Origin: JBNJGB01 sp051747385
GTDB lineage: Bacteria > Myxococcota_A > UBA9042 > PHBI01 > JACKFB01
Length of the DNA: 64,000 nt
Assembly (NCBI GenBank): GCA_051747385.1
Contig: JBNJGB010000001.1
Coordinates: 62,001 to 126,000, forward strand
Direction of reading: 5' to 3'
Shown here piece by piece: positions 7,339 through 15,738 of the stretch. Every line of letters starts with the position of its first letter. Within the stretch, counting starts at the first letter, position 1. The translations under genes and the position numbers were made by a program. The notes beneath the pieces are model-generated. The model saw only the letters and a program-made list of their open reading frames with translations, was not told where the DNA came from and searched no databases.

Positions 7339-8022
7339 GTGAACACCACCCCGCCGGCCAACCTCGACCTGTTCGGCGGGGCATCCGACGCCGGCGGGTG
7401 CGGCCAGGTGGAGGCGTGGTTCGCTGATCGCGGGCAGACCCTCCTCGTGGGCCTCGACGAGGCAGGCCGGGGTCCGCTCGCCGGTCCCGTGGTGGCCGCC
7501 GCCGTCGCCCTGCCCTCCCCGTGCCCCGTGGAGGGTCTGGACGACTCGAAGCGTCTGACCGCGAGGAGGCGCGACGCGCTGTTCGACCGCGTCCGGGCCG
7601 AGGCGATCGCGTGGGGGATCGCGCGCGCCGATCCGGACGAGATCGACCGGGTGAACATCCTGCGGGCCTCCCTGTCGGCCATGGTCCGGGCCTGGCGACA
7701 GGCCGTGGATCGGCACGGGCCCCTCCGGAGCGCGGTGGCCCTCGTCGACGGCAACCAGCCCGCCCCGCTACCCCGCGGCGTGGTCCAGCGGACGCTGGTG
7801 AAGGGGGACTCCCGCTCCCTGAACGTCGCCGCGGCCTCCATCCTCGCCAAGGTCACGCGGGATCGCCTGATGGTCGAGTACCACGCGCGCTGGCCGGACT
7901 ACGGCTTCGATCGCCACAAGGGCTATCCCTCGGCGCAGCACCGCGACGCGATCCGGCGGCTGGGCCCCTGCCCCATCCACCGGCGGAGCTTCCGGCTGCT
8001 CCCGGACGAGCAGGCGCCTTGA
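7339..8022 (+). CDS. rnhB: ribonuclease HII
   Basis: RNase HII cleaves RNA in RNA/DNA hybrids and removes single ribonucleotides from DNA. The 227-residue protein has the catalytic acids Asp40-Glu41 in VGLDEAGRGPLAGPV, Asp137 in ALVDGNQP and Asp175 in ILAKVTRDRLM, and the substrate-binding YGFDRHKGYPSAQH near the C-terminus. A ~30-residue N-terminal extension precedes the core. The GTG start at 7339 is six bases after rplS. The stop codon overlaps the TTG start of the next gene. Confidence 0.94.
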   Translation: MNTTPPANLDLFGGASDAGGCGQVEAWFADRGQTLLVGLDEAGRGPLAGPVVAAAVALPSPCPVEGLDDSKRLTARRRDALFDRVRAEAIAWGIARADPDEIDRVNILRASLSAMVRAWRQAVDRHGPLRSAVALVDGNQPAPLPRGVVQRTLVKGDSRSLNVAAASILAKVTRDRLMVEYHARWPDYGFDRHKGYPSAQHRDAIRRLGPCPIHRRSFRLLPDEQAP

Positions 8023-8378
8023 ACCGGCGGCGCCTCGGCCGGGCCGGTGAGCGCCGCGCCGCCCGCTACCTGCGCCGCCGCGGCCTCCGGATCGTCGAGC
8101 GCAACTGGACCTGCCCCCACGGCGAGCTGGACCTCCTGGCCCGCGACGGGGATCAGCTCGTGGTGGTGGAGGTCCGCACGGCGCGGACGGACTTCGCGGG
8201 CGGCCCGGAGCGCACCGTGGGGCCGGACAAGCGGCGACGGCTCGCCCGCCTCGCTCGGCTGTGGCTGGCGCGCAGCCGCTGGCGGCCGGCGTCCATCCGG
8301 TTCGACGTGGTGGGCGTCGTTCGGCGCGGCTGGCTCCGCTGGGAGGTCCGCTGGATCCCCCACGCGTTCGAGGTCTGA
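8019..8378 (+). CDS. yraN: YraN family (UPF0102) putative endonuclease-fold protein
   Basis: A 119-residue protein with the YraN pattern: GRAGERRAARYLRRRG near the N-terminus, then CPHGELDLLARDGDQLVVVEVRT. This is a restriction-endonuclease-like fold with the D-x(n)-ExK/VEVRT core. The TTG start at 8019 overlaps the rnhB TGA (TTGA); it is the only start in this frame that keeps the conserved N-terminus. The rnhB-yraN pair is common in bacteria. The biochemical function of the family is unsettled. It is the last gene of the operon and converges on a lipoprotein gene 9 bases away. Confidence 0.87.
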   Translation: MNRRRLGRAGERRAARYLRRRGLRIVERNWTCPHGELDLLARDGDQLVVVEVRTARTDFAGGPERTVGPDKRRRLARLARLWLARSRWRPASIRFDVVGVVRRGWLRWEVRWIPHAFEV

Positions 8379-8387
8379 CGCCGGCGC

Positions 8388-8726
8388 TCAGCTCTGCCCG
8401 GGCTCGGCCACCGTGTCGGGGACGCAGAATTTGATCGTCCCCTCCTGCCCATCTGTTTCCCGACAAGCCGAGCCCGTGGGGCACTCCGTGTCGGCCTGGC
8501 AGGCGCGCGTGCAGAACGCGGAGCTGCCCTCCCAGGAGGCGCAGATGCTCTCGTTGCAGTACGGATGCTGCTCGACGACGCAGGTGAAGTTCGTCGTCTC
8601 CCCCTCCTCGGCGCAGGCGGCCTCGATGGAGTTGGACAGCGGGCAGTCCGTGTAAAGAGGGTCGTCCGCGCACGCACCGAGCGTGGCGACGGCGAGGAAC
8701 GCGGAGACGAGAAGGAATCGCTGCAT
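8388..8726 (-). CDS. small Cys-rich lipoprotein
   Basis: A 112-residue secreted protein of unknown function. The N-terminus MQRFLLVSAFLAVATLGAC is a lipoprotein signal with lipobox LGAC (Cys19). The mature part has many cysteines in a pattern CTRACQADTECPTGSAC, seen in many myxobacterial surface lipoproteins and probably disulfide-bonded. The ATG at 8726 directly begins the signal peptide. It converges on yraN and diverges from the TPR gene at 9084, with repeat copy 1 in the shared upstream region. Confidence 0.75.
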   Translation of the reverse strand: MQRFLLVSAFLAVATLGACADDPLYTDCPLSNSIEAACAEEGETTNFTCVVEQHPYCNESICASWEGSSAFCTRACQADTECPTGSACRETDGQEGTIKFCVPDTVAEPGQS

Positions 8727-8830
8727 CGGACGAAGGCTCCCTGGTGGCTGCACCTCCGAATCGATGGGATTCTGTCCCCCGGGTCCCCCCGTGTCAATCG
8801 AGGCGCCGGCCGCCGCGCCGAAGGGAGCGG

Positions 8831-8977
8831 GGCAACCGCAAAGTCGGAAAGGCGAGGGCCGCGCGGCGGTACGGCGCCCGGCGCCGGATTGCACCCGCTC
8901 GCAAACGATGGATTTTGCGCGTCTGAGAGCGGGCAAGGGCAAGAGCAAGGGAGGGCGGTGGACTCTGCGACCGCCCT
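8831..8977 (+). repeat. divergent-promoter repeat family, copy 1
   Basis: First of three related sequences (the others are at 46853-47023 and 50235-50399). It begins GGCAACCGCAAAGTCGG, continues through a conserved GGGCCGCGCGGCGGTACGGC segment and GCACCCGCTCGCAAACGATG, then a short GGCAAG-type tract, and ends in a hairpin (AGGGCGGT ... ACCGCCCT). This copy has only about three hexamer units and one mismatch in the hairpin. It lies between two divergent genes. Confidence 0.85.
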
Positions 8978-8997
8978 GCCGAAGCGAGCGGGCTACC

Positions 8998-9027
8998 TTG
9001 ACCGCCCATCTCCCGGAACAGTATAAC
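8998..9027 (+). promoter_or_regulatory. putative sigma-70 promoter of the Glt-like envelope cluster
   Basis: TTGACC at 8998-9003, an 18-base spacer, and TATAAC at 9022-9027, directly after repeat copy 1 and 57 bases ahead of the first TPR gene. It is an unusually good housekeeping-type match for this GC-rich window. Confidence 0.6.
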
Positions 9028-9083
9028 CGCCGGCAATAAAGGGCCTCGCCCCCACCCGCCTCCCGGTCGCCGGAGACAACGCG

Positions 9084-10712
9084 ATGCCACTGCTCCGTCC
9101 CGTCCTCTCCGCACTGTTCTGCGCGGTCTTTCTCGGCCCGTTCGGCGGTCCCACGGCCCACGCCGACGAGCCCCTCGAGCTCTCGCCGGACGTCGTCGTC
9201 GATCCGTCCGAGCTGGAAGCCCTCCTCGCCGAGGGGCGAGAGCTGATGGACGACGAGGAGTACGTCCAGGCGGGGCTCCGCTTCAGCGACGTCATCGACA
9301 ACGGCGATCCGGACTGGCCCGTCGTCCACCGGGCGAACTTCGAGCTCGGCGTCGCCCTGTACGAGCTGGAGCTCTGGCAGTCGGCGCTGCTGTACTTCGA
9401 GGCCATCACCGACGTCGGCCCGGACCACCCGGACTACGCCAGCGCCCTCCCCTATCTGCTCGGCATCGCGCAGGCCACCACCGGCGACGCCAACGTCCAG
9501 GCAAAGCTCGCCGAGTATCCGCCGGAGCTCTATCCGGAGGACCTGTCCGGCGAGCTCCACTTCCTCGTCGGACAGTACTTCTACTCCCAGTCCTCGTTCA
9601 CGGACGCGCTCCACCGCTTCCAGAAGGTGGAGCAGGACGCCGGCGAGTACTACGTGCGAGCGAAGTACCTGGAGGGCGTCATCCACGTGCAGGAGTCCCG
9701 TCTGGCCACGGACCCGGCCAACGCCGACGCCCAGCGCCTCGGGCAGGCGGCCGACTCCTTCAAGGCCGTCCTCCGCCATGAGCGCGACGAGGGCGGCGGC
9801 GAGGCGGTCGAGGAGGTGGCCGCGAAGGCCACGCTCGCCCTCGGCCGACTGTTCTTCTCCACGAGGCAATACAACGTGGCCGTCCGCTACTACGACCAGA
9901 TCGACGAGCAGAACGCAGGCTGGCTCCAGGCCGTCTTCGAGGTGAGCTGGGTGTACTTCCAGCTCAAGAACTATCCCCGCGCGCTGGGCAACCTGCACAC
10001 CCTGAACTCCCCGTTCTTCGAGGATCAGTACTTCCCCGAGTCCCGGGTCCTCCAGGCGCTCATCCTCTTCTACAACTGCCGGTACGACGAGGCGAACGCC
10101 GTCATCAAGGCCTTCGTGCAGGAATACTATCCGCTCATGCAGGAGTTGAAGGAGCAGGTGAACCAGTTCGCCGACCCCAACGCGTTCTACTTCTGGCTCG
10201 CCAAGCTCTCCCGCGCCGAGGAGACGGAGTTCTCGACACGCTTCACCCGAATCTTCAACGCGGCGCTGGCCGACCGGAAGCTCCGGCGGAAGTTCTACTT
10301 CGTCAAGAGCCTCAACGACGAGCTGGACCGCTTGAACGCGCTGGCCGAGGACGACCCCGTGGCGGAGCCGTTCCTGAGCGGCCTGAAGGCGGAGATCACC
10401 GCCTACCGGAGCCTCGTGGTCGGCGAGGCCGGCAGCCTGGCCCAGGCGCGGCTGCTCCGCGTGCTCAAGGAGCTGAAACGTCACCTGGCCGGGGCGCTGA
10501 AGATCAAGGGCGAGACCCTGAAGGCCGCCCGAGGCGTCCTGCCTGACACGCTGCGGGCCGAGCAGAAGGCCGCCGCGGCGGCCCGCCCGGACATCCGCGT
10601 GGACGCCGAGCACATCGAGTGGCCGTTCACCGGAGAATACTGGCGGGACGAGCTGGGTTCCTACCTGTACGACATCTCGTCGCGGTGCGAGTTCCGCGCT
10701 ACGGGGCAGTGA
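9084..10712 (+). CDS. exported TPR protein, first gene of Glt-like envelope cluster
   Basis: A 542-residue protein with a Sec signal (MPLLRPVLSALFCAVFLGPF, likely cut after AHA near residue 27). The rest is helical TPR-like repeat: FELGVALYELELWQSALLYF, FLVGQYFYSQSSFTDALHRF and LFFSTRQYNVAVRYYDQI are clear repeat units. It has no lipobox, so it is probably periplasmic. It is followed at 55 bases by a second, larger TPR gene and is likely cotranscribed with it. I cannot match it to a named glt gene; TPR scaffolds of this type surround the Myxococcus gliding machinery genes. It could also be a beta-barrel or envelope assembly scaffold. Confidence 0.85.
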   Translation: MPLLRPVLSALFCAVFLGPFGGPTAHADEPLELSPDVVVDPSELEALLAEGRELMDDEEYVQAGLRFSDVIDNGDPDWPVVHRANFELGVALYELELWQSALLYFEAITDVGPDHPDYASALPYLLGIAQATTGDANVQAKLAEYPPELYPEDLSGELHFLVGQYFYSQSSFTDALHRFQKVEQDAGEYYVRAKYLEGVIHVQESRLATDPANADAQRLGQAADSFKAVLRHERDEGGGEAVEEVAAKATLALGRLFFSTRQYNVAVRYYDQIDEQNAGWLQAVFEVSWVYFQLKNYPRALGNLHTLNSPFFEDQYFPESRVLQALILFYNCRYDEANAVIKAFVQEYYPLMQELKEQVNQFADPNAFYFWLAKLSRAEETEFSTRFTRIFNAALADRKLRRKFYFVKSLNDELDRLNALAEDDPVAEPFLSGLKAEITAYRSLVVGEAGSLAQARLLRVLKELKRHLAGALKIKGETLKAARGVLPDTLRAEQKAAAAARPDIRVDAEHIEWPFTGEYWRDELGSYLYDISSRCEFRATGQ

Positions 10713-10767
10713 CACGCATGACGCACGCCCGGGCTGAAGGCGCCGCGACGCTCTGCGAGGGAGAGGC

Positions 10768-13700
10768 ATGAAGAACCCCACGATCCGTCTGACGGGGCTG
10801 TCGCTGGCGCTCCTGGTGGGCCTGGCCACGCCGCACGCCCTGGCGGCCGAGGCCGACGAGAAGGCCGAGGGCGAGGGCGCCCCGGGCTTCGCGATCGAGA
10901 CGAAGGCCAAGGAGCGGGATCGCAGCAGGCTCAACGAGCAGACGATCCTCGCCAACATCGAAAACCAGAAGATGATCCTCGAGCTGGAGGATCCGTCCAG
11001 CGAGGACTTCCCGGAGATGGTCGCCGCCCTGGCGGACTTCTACTGGGACCTGGCGGAGGTCTACACCCGCCGGGGCCACCGGGACTCCCTCGAGCAGGCC
11101 ATCTACGACGCGGAGGAGGCGGGCAACTCCGGGAAGCTCCGCGAGCTCCGTGCCGAGCAGGAGAGGCTCGACGCCAAGGCGGATCGCTTCCGCGAGAAGA
11201 CGATCCAGTCCTACCGGGACGTGGTGAAACGCTTCCCGGACTCGCCGAAGATCGACGAGCTCAGGTACTACCTGGGCTATCACCTCGCGGAGATGGGCCG
11301 CGGCGAGGAGGCCGTGGAGGCCTACACGCAGCTCATCCTCAAGCACCCGGAGTCGTCCTACGTCCCGGACGCCCTGGTGAACATCGGCGAGTACTACTTC
11401 GAGCTGAACGAGTACGCCGACGCCCTGAAGCTCTACGAGAAGGTCGAGGAGTATCCCGAGGCGCCGGTGCTGGCCTACGCCATCTACAAGCAGGCGTGGT
11501 GCCACTACAACCTGGGCAGCTACGATCTCTCCCTGTCCAAGATGCTGGCCGTCCTGAAGAAGACGCGCGCCCAGCACGAGGCAGGCGTCGTCGGGGCCAT
11601 CGACCTCATGGCGGAGGCCCGCAAGGAGCTGATCTACCCCTACTCCAAGGTCGGCAAGGCCAGCGCCGCCATCGCGTTCTTCAAGAAGTACGCGCCCGGG
11701 GTCTACCTGGACCTCTCCAGCCGCCTCGCGTCGCTCTACACGGAGCAGACGGAGTTCGCGAAGTCCAACCGGCTGCTGCGGTCCCTCATCCGGGAGGCGA
11801 AGAAGACCGAGGACAAGCAGTACATGGTGCTGCGCTTCCAGCGGCAGATCGTCGACAACTCCCACCGCCAGGCGAACAAGGCCGCCACGGTGGAGGAGGT
11901 GCGCGAGCTGATCCGCCAGTTCGAGGAGGTCAAGGAGACCGCCCCCGACGACTTCCTCGCCAAGGAGGAGGAGCGGATCGACCGGCAGATCCTCGAGATC
12001 GCGACCGGCTATCACAGCGAGTACAAGACCACGAAGGAGCAGGAGAGCCTGGAGTACACGCAGATGCTCTACGACGAGTATCTGCGCCTGTTCCGGGACA
12101 AGCCCAACGCCTACGACATCAGCTACAACAACGCCCTGCTGATGCTCGCCACCGGCAAGTACGCCCCGGCCGCGGAGGAGTTCGAGCGCGTCATCGCCAT
12201 GAAGCCCGAGGGCAAGCATGCGGACGACGCGGGCGAGCGGGCCGTCGTGGCCTACCTCGAGACCCTCCGGGAGGGGCAGGGCATCGACAACGAGGACGTG
12301 AAGGACGAGGCGCGCGCGGACCTGTCCCGGCGTGAGCTGACGCCGGAGGAGCAGCGCTTCGTCGTCGCCGTCGACCGCTGGATGGAGATCATCGAGCGCA
12401 AGGGGACGAGCCCGGAGACCCGCGACAACATCCCGCCCGCCCGGTTCGCCGCCGCCAAGATCCTCTACAGCGCGAACCACTTCCAGGAAGCGGCGAAGCG
12501 GTTCGTGACCTTCTACGAGGAGCACCCGGACCACGAGTTCTGGTACGACGCCGCCCGGCACGTCCTGTCCGCGTACAACCTCGACCACGACGTGGACAAC
12601 CTGCTGAAGTACGCGAACCGGTTCGCCGCCGACCCCGCCCTGGCGGAGACCGAGCTGGCGGCCGACGTCAAGCGGATCAAGAGCGAGATCAGCTTCCAGA
12701 GGTGCTTCAAATTCGAGCAGCGCGAGGAGCACCTGGGCGCGGCGAAGTGCTTCGTGCAGTACGGCGAGGACAACCCGCAGGCCGAGAAGGTCCCCGCGGC
12801 CTTGTTCAACGCCGGCCTGAACTACTTCCGGGCCAAGCAGGTGGAGAAGGCGCTGACGATGCAGAAGCGCCTGTTCGAGGAGCACAGCGACCACAAGCTC
12901 GCCGCCAAGGCCCTGTACTCCATCGGCGAGATCTTCCGGGAGACCACGGTCTACGACCAGGCCGCCCAGGTCTACGAGGCCTTCGTGTCCAGCTATCCGG
13001 ACCACCCCCTCGCGGAGAAGGCCCTCCGGTACGCGTCCATCTTCCGCAAGACCCTCGGCGAGTACGACAAGGCCGTGCAGAACCTGGAGACCTGGCTGGA
13101 TCGCTACGCCGACGAGGAGACGGCCCCGCGGGTGCACCTGGACATCGTCCTCATCCGGGAAAAGCAGGGCAACGAGTGGAAGACCATCTCGACCGTGGGC
13201 GACCACCTGAAGGCCTATCCGGACGAGCCCGCGGCCATACGCCTCAAGGTGCTCGCGGCCCGCGCTCGGGCCTTCGACGGGCTCCGCAAGCGCAAGCGCG
13301 CCCACAAGTACTTCCAGCAGACCGTGGACTACTTCGCGGAGCTCGAAGACGAGCAGATCGAGGGGCTCGATCTGGAGGCCATCTCGGCCGTGGCGGAGGC
13401 CCACTTCAACCTCGGCGAGCACGTCCTCGCGAGGGCCAAGTGGATCAAGCTGAAGGCGGGCGAGAAGCAGATGCAGAAGGCCATCAAGAGGAAGCTGGAG
13501 CTCCTCAACGAGGCGAAGACGCTCTACGAGCAGGTCATCGCCTACGGGCACCCGGGCTGGACCATCGCGGCCTACGCCCAGCTCGGATCCGCGTACCGGG
13601 ACCTCGCCGACGCCGTGGAGAACGCGCCGATACCCCGGCGCATCCGCCACCTCGACGAGGCCGTGTACGAGTACAAGACCATCATGGCCGAGAAGGCGAC

Positions 13701-13908
13701 GCCCATCCGGGACAAGGCGCTGGCGAGCTACAAGACAGCGCTCGACACGGCCCGGGAGGCCCACTGGTTCAACGAGTATTCCGAGCAGGCCGAGGAAGCC
13801 ATCGCCCAGCTCGACCTGACCGACCGTTCCATCAAGGAGGCGCGCCTCAGGCCCGATCGCACGGGCCCGAACGCCGGCCTCCCGGACTTCAAGCGGGAGG
13901 TGCGCTGA
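10768..13908 (+). CDS. large exported TPR protein, GltD/AgmU-like
   Basis: A 1046-residue protein with a signal peptide (MKNPTIRLTGLSLALLVGLA, cut near ALA-AEA) and TPR-like units throughout, e.g. LRYYLGYHLAEMGRGEEAVE, ALVNIGEYYFELNEYADALK and ALYSIGEIFRETTVYDQAAQ. Size, export and place, directly ahead of a second TPR gene, a small periplasmic gene and an FHA-TonB gene, match what I recall of Myxococcus GltD (AgmU), a periplasmic scaffold of the gliding complex. GAGGGAGAGGC precedes the ATG. The stop shares one base with the next start (TGATG). The homology is inferred from architecture and order and is not proven. Confidence 0.87.
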   Translation: MKNPTIRLTGLSLALLVGLATPHALAAEADEKAEGEGAPGFAIETKAKERDRSRLNEQTILANIENQKMILELEDPSSEDFPEMVAALADFYWDLAEVYTRRGHRDSLEQAIYDAEEAGNSGKLRELRAEQERLDAKADRFREKTIQSYRDVVKRFPDSPKIDELRYYLGYHLAEMGRGEEAVEAYTQLILKHPESSYVPDALVNIGEYYFELNEYADALKLYEKVEEYPEAPVLAYAIYKQAWCHYNLGSYDLSLSKMLAVLKKTRAQHEAGVVGAIDLMAEARKELIYPYSKVGKASAAIAFFKKYAPGVYLDLSSRLASLYTEQTEFAKSNRLLRSLIREAKKTEDKQYMVLRFQRQIVDNSHRQANKAATVEEVRELIRQFEEVKETAPDDFLAKEEERIDRQILEIATGYHSEYKTTKEQESLEYTQMLYDEYLRLFRDKPNAYDISYNNALLMLATGKYAPAAEEFERVIAMKPEGKHADDAGERAVVAYLETLREGQGIDNEDVKDEARADLSRRELTPEEQRFVVAVDRWMEIIERKGTSPETRDNIPPARFAAAKILYSANHFQEAAKRFVTFYEEHPDHEFWYDAARHVLSAYNLDHDVDNLLKYANRFAADPALAETELAADVKRIKSEISFQRCFKFEQREEHLGAAKCFVQYGEDNPQAEKVPAALFNAGLNYFRAKQVEKALTMQKRLFEEHSDHKLAAKALYSIGEIFRETTVYDQAAQVYEAFVSSYPDHPLAEKALRYASIFRKTLGEYDKAVQNLETWLDRYADEETAPRVHLDIVLIREKQGNEWKTISTVGDHLKAYPDEPAAIRLKVLAARARAFDGLRKRKRAHKYFQQTVDYFAELEDEQIEGLDLEAISAVAEAHFNLGEHVLARAKWIKLKAGEKQMQKAIKRKLELLNEAKTLYEQVIAYGHPGWTIAAYAQLGSAYRDLADAVENAPIPRRIRHLDEAVYEYKTIMAEKATPIRDKALASYKTALDTAREAHWFNEYSEQAEEAIAQLDLTDRSIKEARLRPDRTGPNAGLPDFKREVR

Positions 13909-15221
13909 TGCACCGCGTCGCACTGGCCCTGCTCCTGCTCCTCGTGGCCCCACCCATGGCGTGGGGCGGACCCTACGAGGAGGCGCAGGATATCGTCTCC
14001 GACCCCAAGGAGCTGGCGAAGCGATACGACGAGGCCGTCCGCAAGTTCCGCGAGGCCGCCGGGACCAACCCCTCCAACGTGCGGGCCTGGTACAACCTCG
14101 GGCTGCTCCAGTCGATGCGCGGGCAGACCGACGCCGCACGCGACGCCTGGAAGAAGGCGCTCGAGGCCGAGCCGGGCTACGAGCCGGCCCGGGCCCGCCT
14201 GGCGCAGCTCCGGCTCGAGGAGGGTGACAGGGCCTCCGCCGTCCAGGAGCTCGAGGCCATCATCGAGGACGACCGCTACCAGGCGGAAGCCCGCAACGCC
14301 CTGGCCGAGGTGGCCATCGCGGAGGAGGACTGGGACGCGGCCATCAAGCACGCCCGGAACGTCCTCCTCGGGGATCCGGAGAACACCAACGCCTACCTGA
14401 ACCTGGCCGTGGCGTACTTCCGCCAGGGCCTCACGGACCAGGCCTGGCTCATCGTCTCCAACGCGCTGGACCGGCGTCCGGACGCCGCCGCGCTCCACAA
14501 CATGATGGGCCTCATCTATCTGGACAAGGACGACTCGCGACACGCCACCGAGAGCTTCCTCCAGGCCCTGAAGGAGGACCCCCGGCACGTGGACGCGAAG
14601 CTCAACCTTGCGTCCCTGGAGCTGTCCTACGGCGACTTCGAGACGGCCCTGTCGCGCTTCGAGGAGGTGCTGGGGGTGCGGCCGAACGATCCCATGGTGC
14701 TCATCAGCCGCGCCGTCGCCCTCCGCGGGCTGGAGCGCTACGAGGAGGCCGAGAAGGGCTACGAGGCCGCCCTGGAGGCGAAGCCGGGGATGCCGAAGGC
14801 GCTCTACAACCTCTGCGTCCTGCACCACCAGTACACGAACAAGTGGGAGGAGGCGAAGAGCGCGTGTGAGCGCTATCAGGCGACCCTCGACCAGGACGAT
14901 CCCCGCCGCAAGGAGATCGCCATGCGCCTCGAGGGCATCGAGGCGACCCTCGAGGCCCTGCGCGCCGAGGAGGAGCGCAAGCGGCGCGAGCAGGAGCAGC
15001 AGGAGCAGCAGCAGGAGCAGGAGGGGGCAGGCGGAGCCGGCACCGACGGCGAGGAGGCGGGTGACGAGGGCGACGCCGCCGAAGAAGAGGAGGAGGCCCC
15101 CGAGTCCGAGCCCGAGCCCGGGGCCACCGACGAGCCCGGCGGGGGCGACGGCGGCTCGGCGTCCGAGCCGGGCGAGGAAAGGACGGACACGGCTGCGCAC
15201 GGCCCCGAAGAGGGGGAGTGA
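13908..15221 (+). CDS. exported TPR protein with acidic tail, GltE/AglT-like
   Basis: A 437-residue protein: signal peptide MHRVALALLLLLVAPPMAWG, then about ten TPR units (ARAWYNLGLLQSMRGQTDAA-type; AYLNLAVAYFRQGLTDQAWL; LHNMMGLIYLDKDDSRHATE), then from about residue 350 a coiled EEERKRREQEQQEQQQEQ segment and a Gly/Glu-rich disordered tail. The ATG at 13908 overlaps the previous TGA by one base and begins the signal peptide exactly, so the longer open frame upstream is rejected. Its position after a GltD-like gene suggests the GltE/AglT role, a TPR outer-membrane-associated component in Myxococcus, but the long acidic tail is unlike a lipoprotein and there is no lipobox Cys. Confidence 0.87.
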   Translation: MHRVALALLLLLVAPPMAWGGPYEEAQDIVSDPKELAKRYDEAVRKFREAAGTNPSNVRAWYNLGLLQSMRGQTDAARDAWKKALEAEPGYEPARARLAQLRLEEGDRASAVQELEAIIEDDRYQAEARNALAEVAIAEEDWDAAIKHARNVLLGDPENTNAYLNLAVAYFRQGLTDQAWLIVSNALDRRPDAAALHNMMGLIYLDKDDSRHATESFLQALKEDPRHVDAKLNLASLELSYGDFETALSRFEEVLGVRPNDPMVLISRAVALRGLERYEEAEKGYEAALEAKPGMPKALYNLCVLHHQYTNKWEEAKSACERYQATLDQDDPRRKEIAMRLEGIEATLEALRAEEERKRREQEQQEQQQEQEGAGGAGTDGEEAGDEGDAAEEEEEAPESEPEPGATDEPGGGDGGSASEPGEERTDTAAHGPEEGE

Positions 15222-15330
15222 TCCGCCGACCTCGCACCGCCGTCGATCCATACCCGCTCGCCGCCGGGAACTTCTCGGCGGGCGCGGTGTCCAATAGTGT
15301 GGGCTTCCGGTTCGAGGGGCGGTCGCGTCC

Positions 15331-15366
15331 CGGACCATTCGCTCCCCGCGCGGGGGGGCTGGTCCG
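15331..15366 (+). other. nested hairpin in leader of the 88-aa gene
   Basis: CGGACCA (15331-15337) pairs with TGGTCCG (15360-15366), with a nested CCCCGC/GCGGGG stem between. No T-run follows, so it is not a simple terminator. It lies in the only long gap (215 bases) of the TPR-FHA cluster and could be an internal processing or regulatory structure. Confidence 0.45.
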
Positions 15367-15436
15367 AACCGGAACGAAACGTGTAGTATGAGTCGAAATT
15401 CCTGCCCCCCTGCAGGACATCGGCGACGGGGATGCC

Positions 15437-15703
15437 ATGAAGCCCATTCGGATGCTCACGACCGCCCTCGCGGCGATCCTCCTACTCGCCGCGCCGGGCG
15501 TGCTCGCCCAGGAGGCGCCCGAGGCCGAGGAGGAGGAGGACGAGACCCAGGTGTTCAACTTCGAGGAGGACGAGGTCACCACGGACTACCTCAAGCCGAA
15601 CACCCTCCTCATCGAGGGCCTGCGCCGCGGCCGGATGTCGAGCCTGATCTCGGTCCGGCTCGACTTCGTGGGCGAGATCGTCCGCTCGGCGGAGGACATT
15701 TGA
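15437..15703 (+). CDS. small exported protein, GltF/CglF-like
   Basis: An 88-residue protein with a clear signal peptide (MKPIRMLTTALAAILLLAAP, cut after LAQ). The mature part has an acidic stretch EAPEAEEEEDETQVFNFEED and a C-terminal LIEGLRRGRMSSLISVRLDF followed by VGEIVRSAEDI. Small size, export, the R-rich/SAEDI-like ending and location immediately ahead of an FHA-AgmX/PglI gene fit what I recall of CglF/GltF, a small periplasmic component needed for adventurous gliding in Myxococcus. The match is from memory of family features and gene order. Confidence 0.75.
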   Translation: MKPIRMLTTALAAILLLAAPGVLAQEAPEAEEEEDETQVFNFEEDEVTTDYLKPNTLLIEGLRRGRMSSLISVRLDFVGEIVRSAEDI

Positions 15704-15738
15704 GCACAGGCTGTCGTCGTTGACAGGAGCCGCCGGTC

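Noticed and set aside
10699..14139. 1146-residue open frame on the minus strand
   Set aside because: It is antisense to the large TPR genes, rich in Leu/Val/Gly/Arg from GC-rich codon complement, and has no signal or domain.
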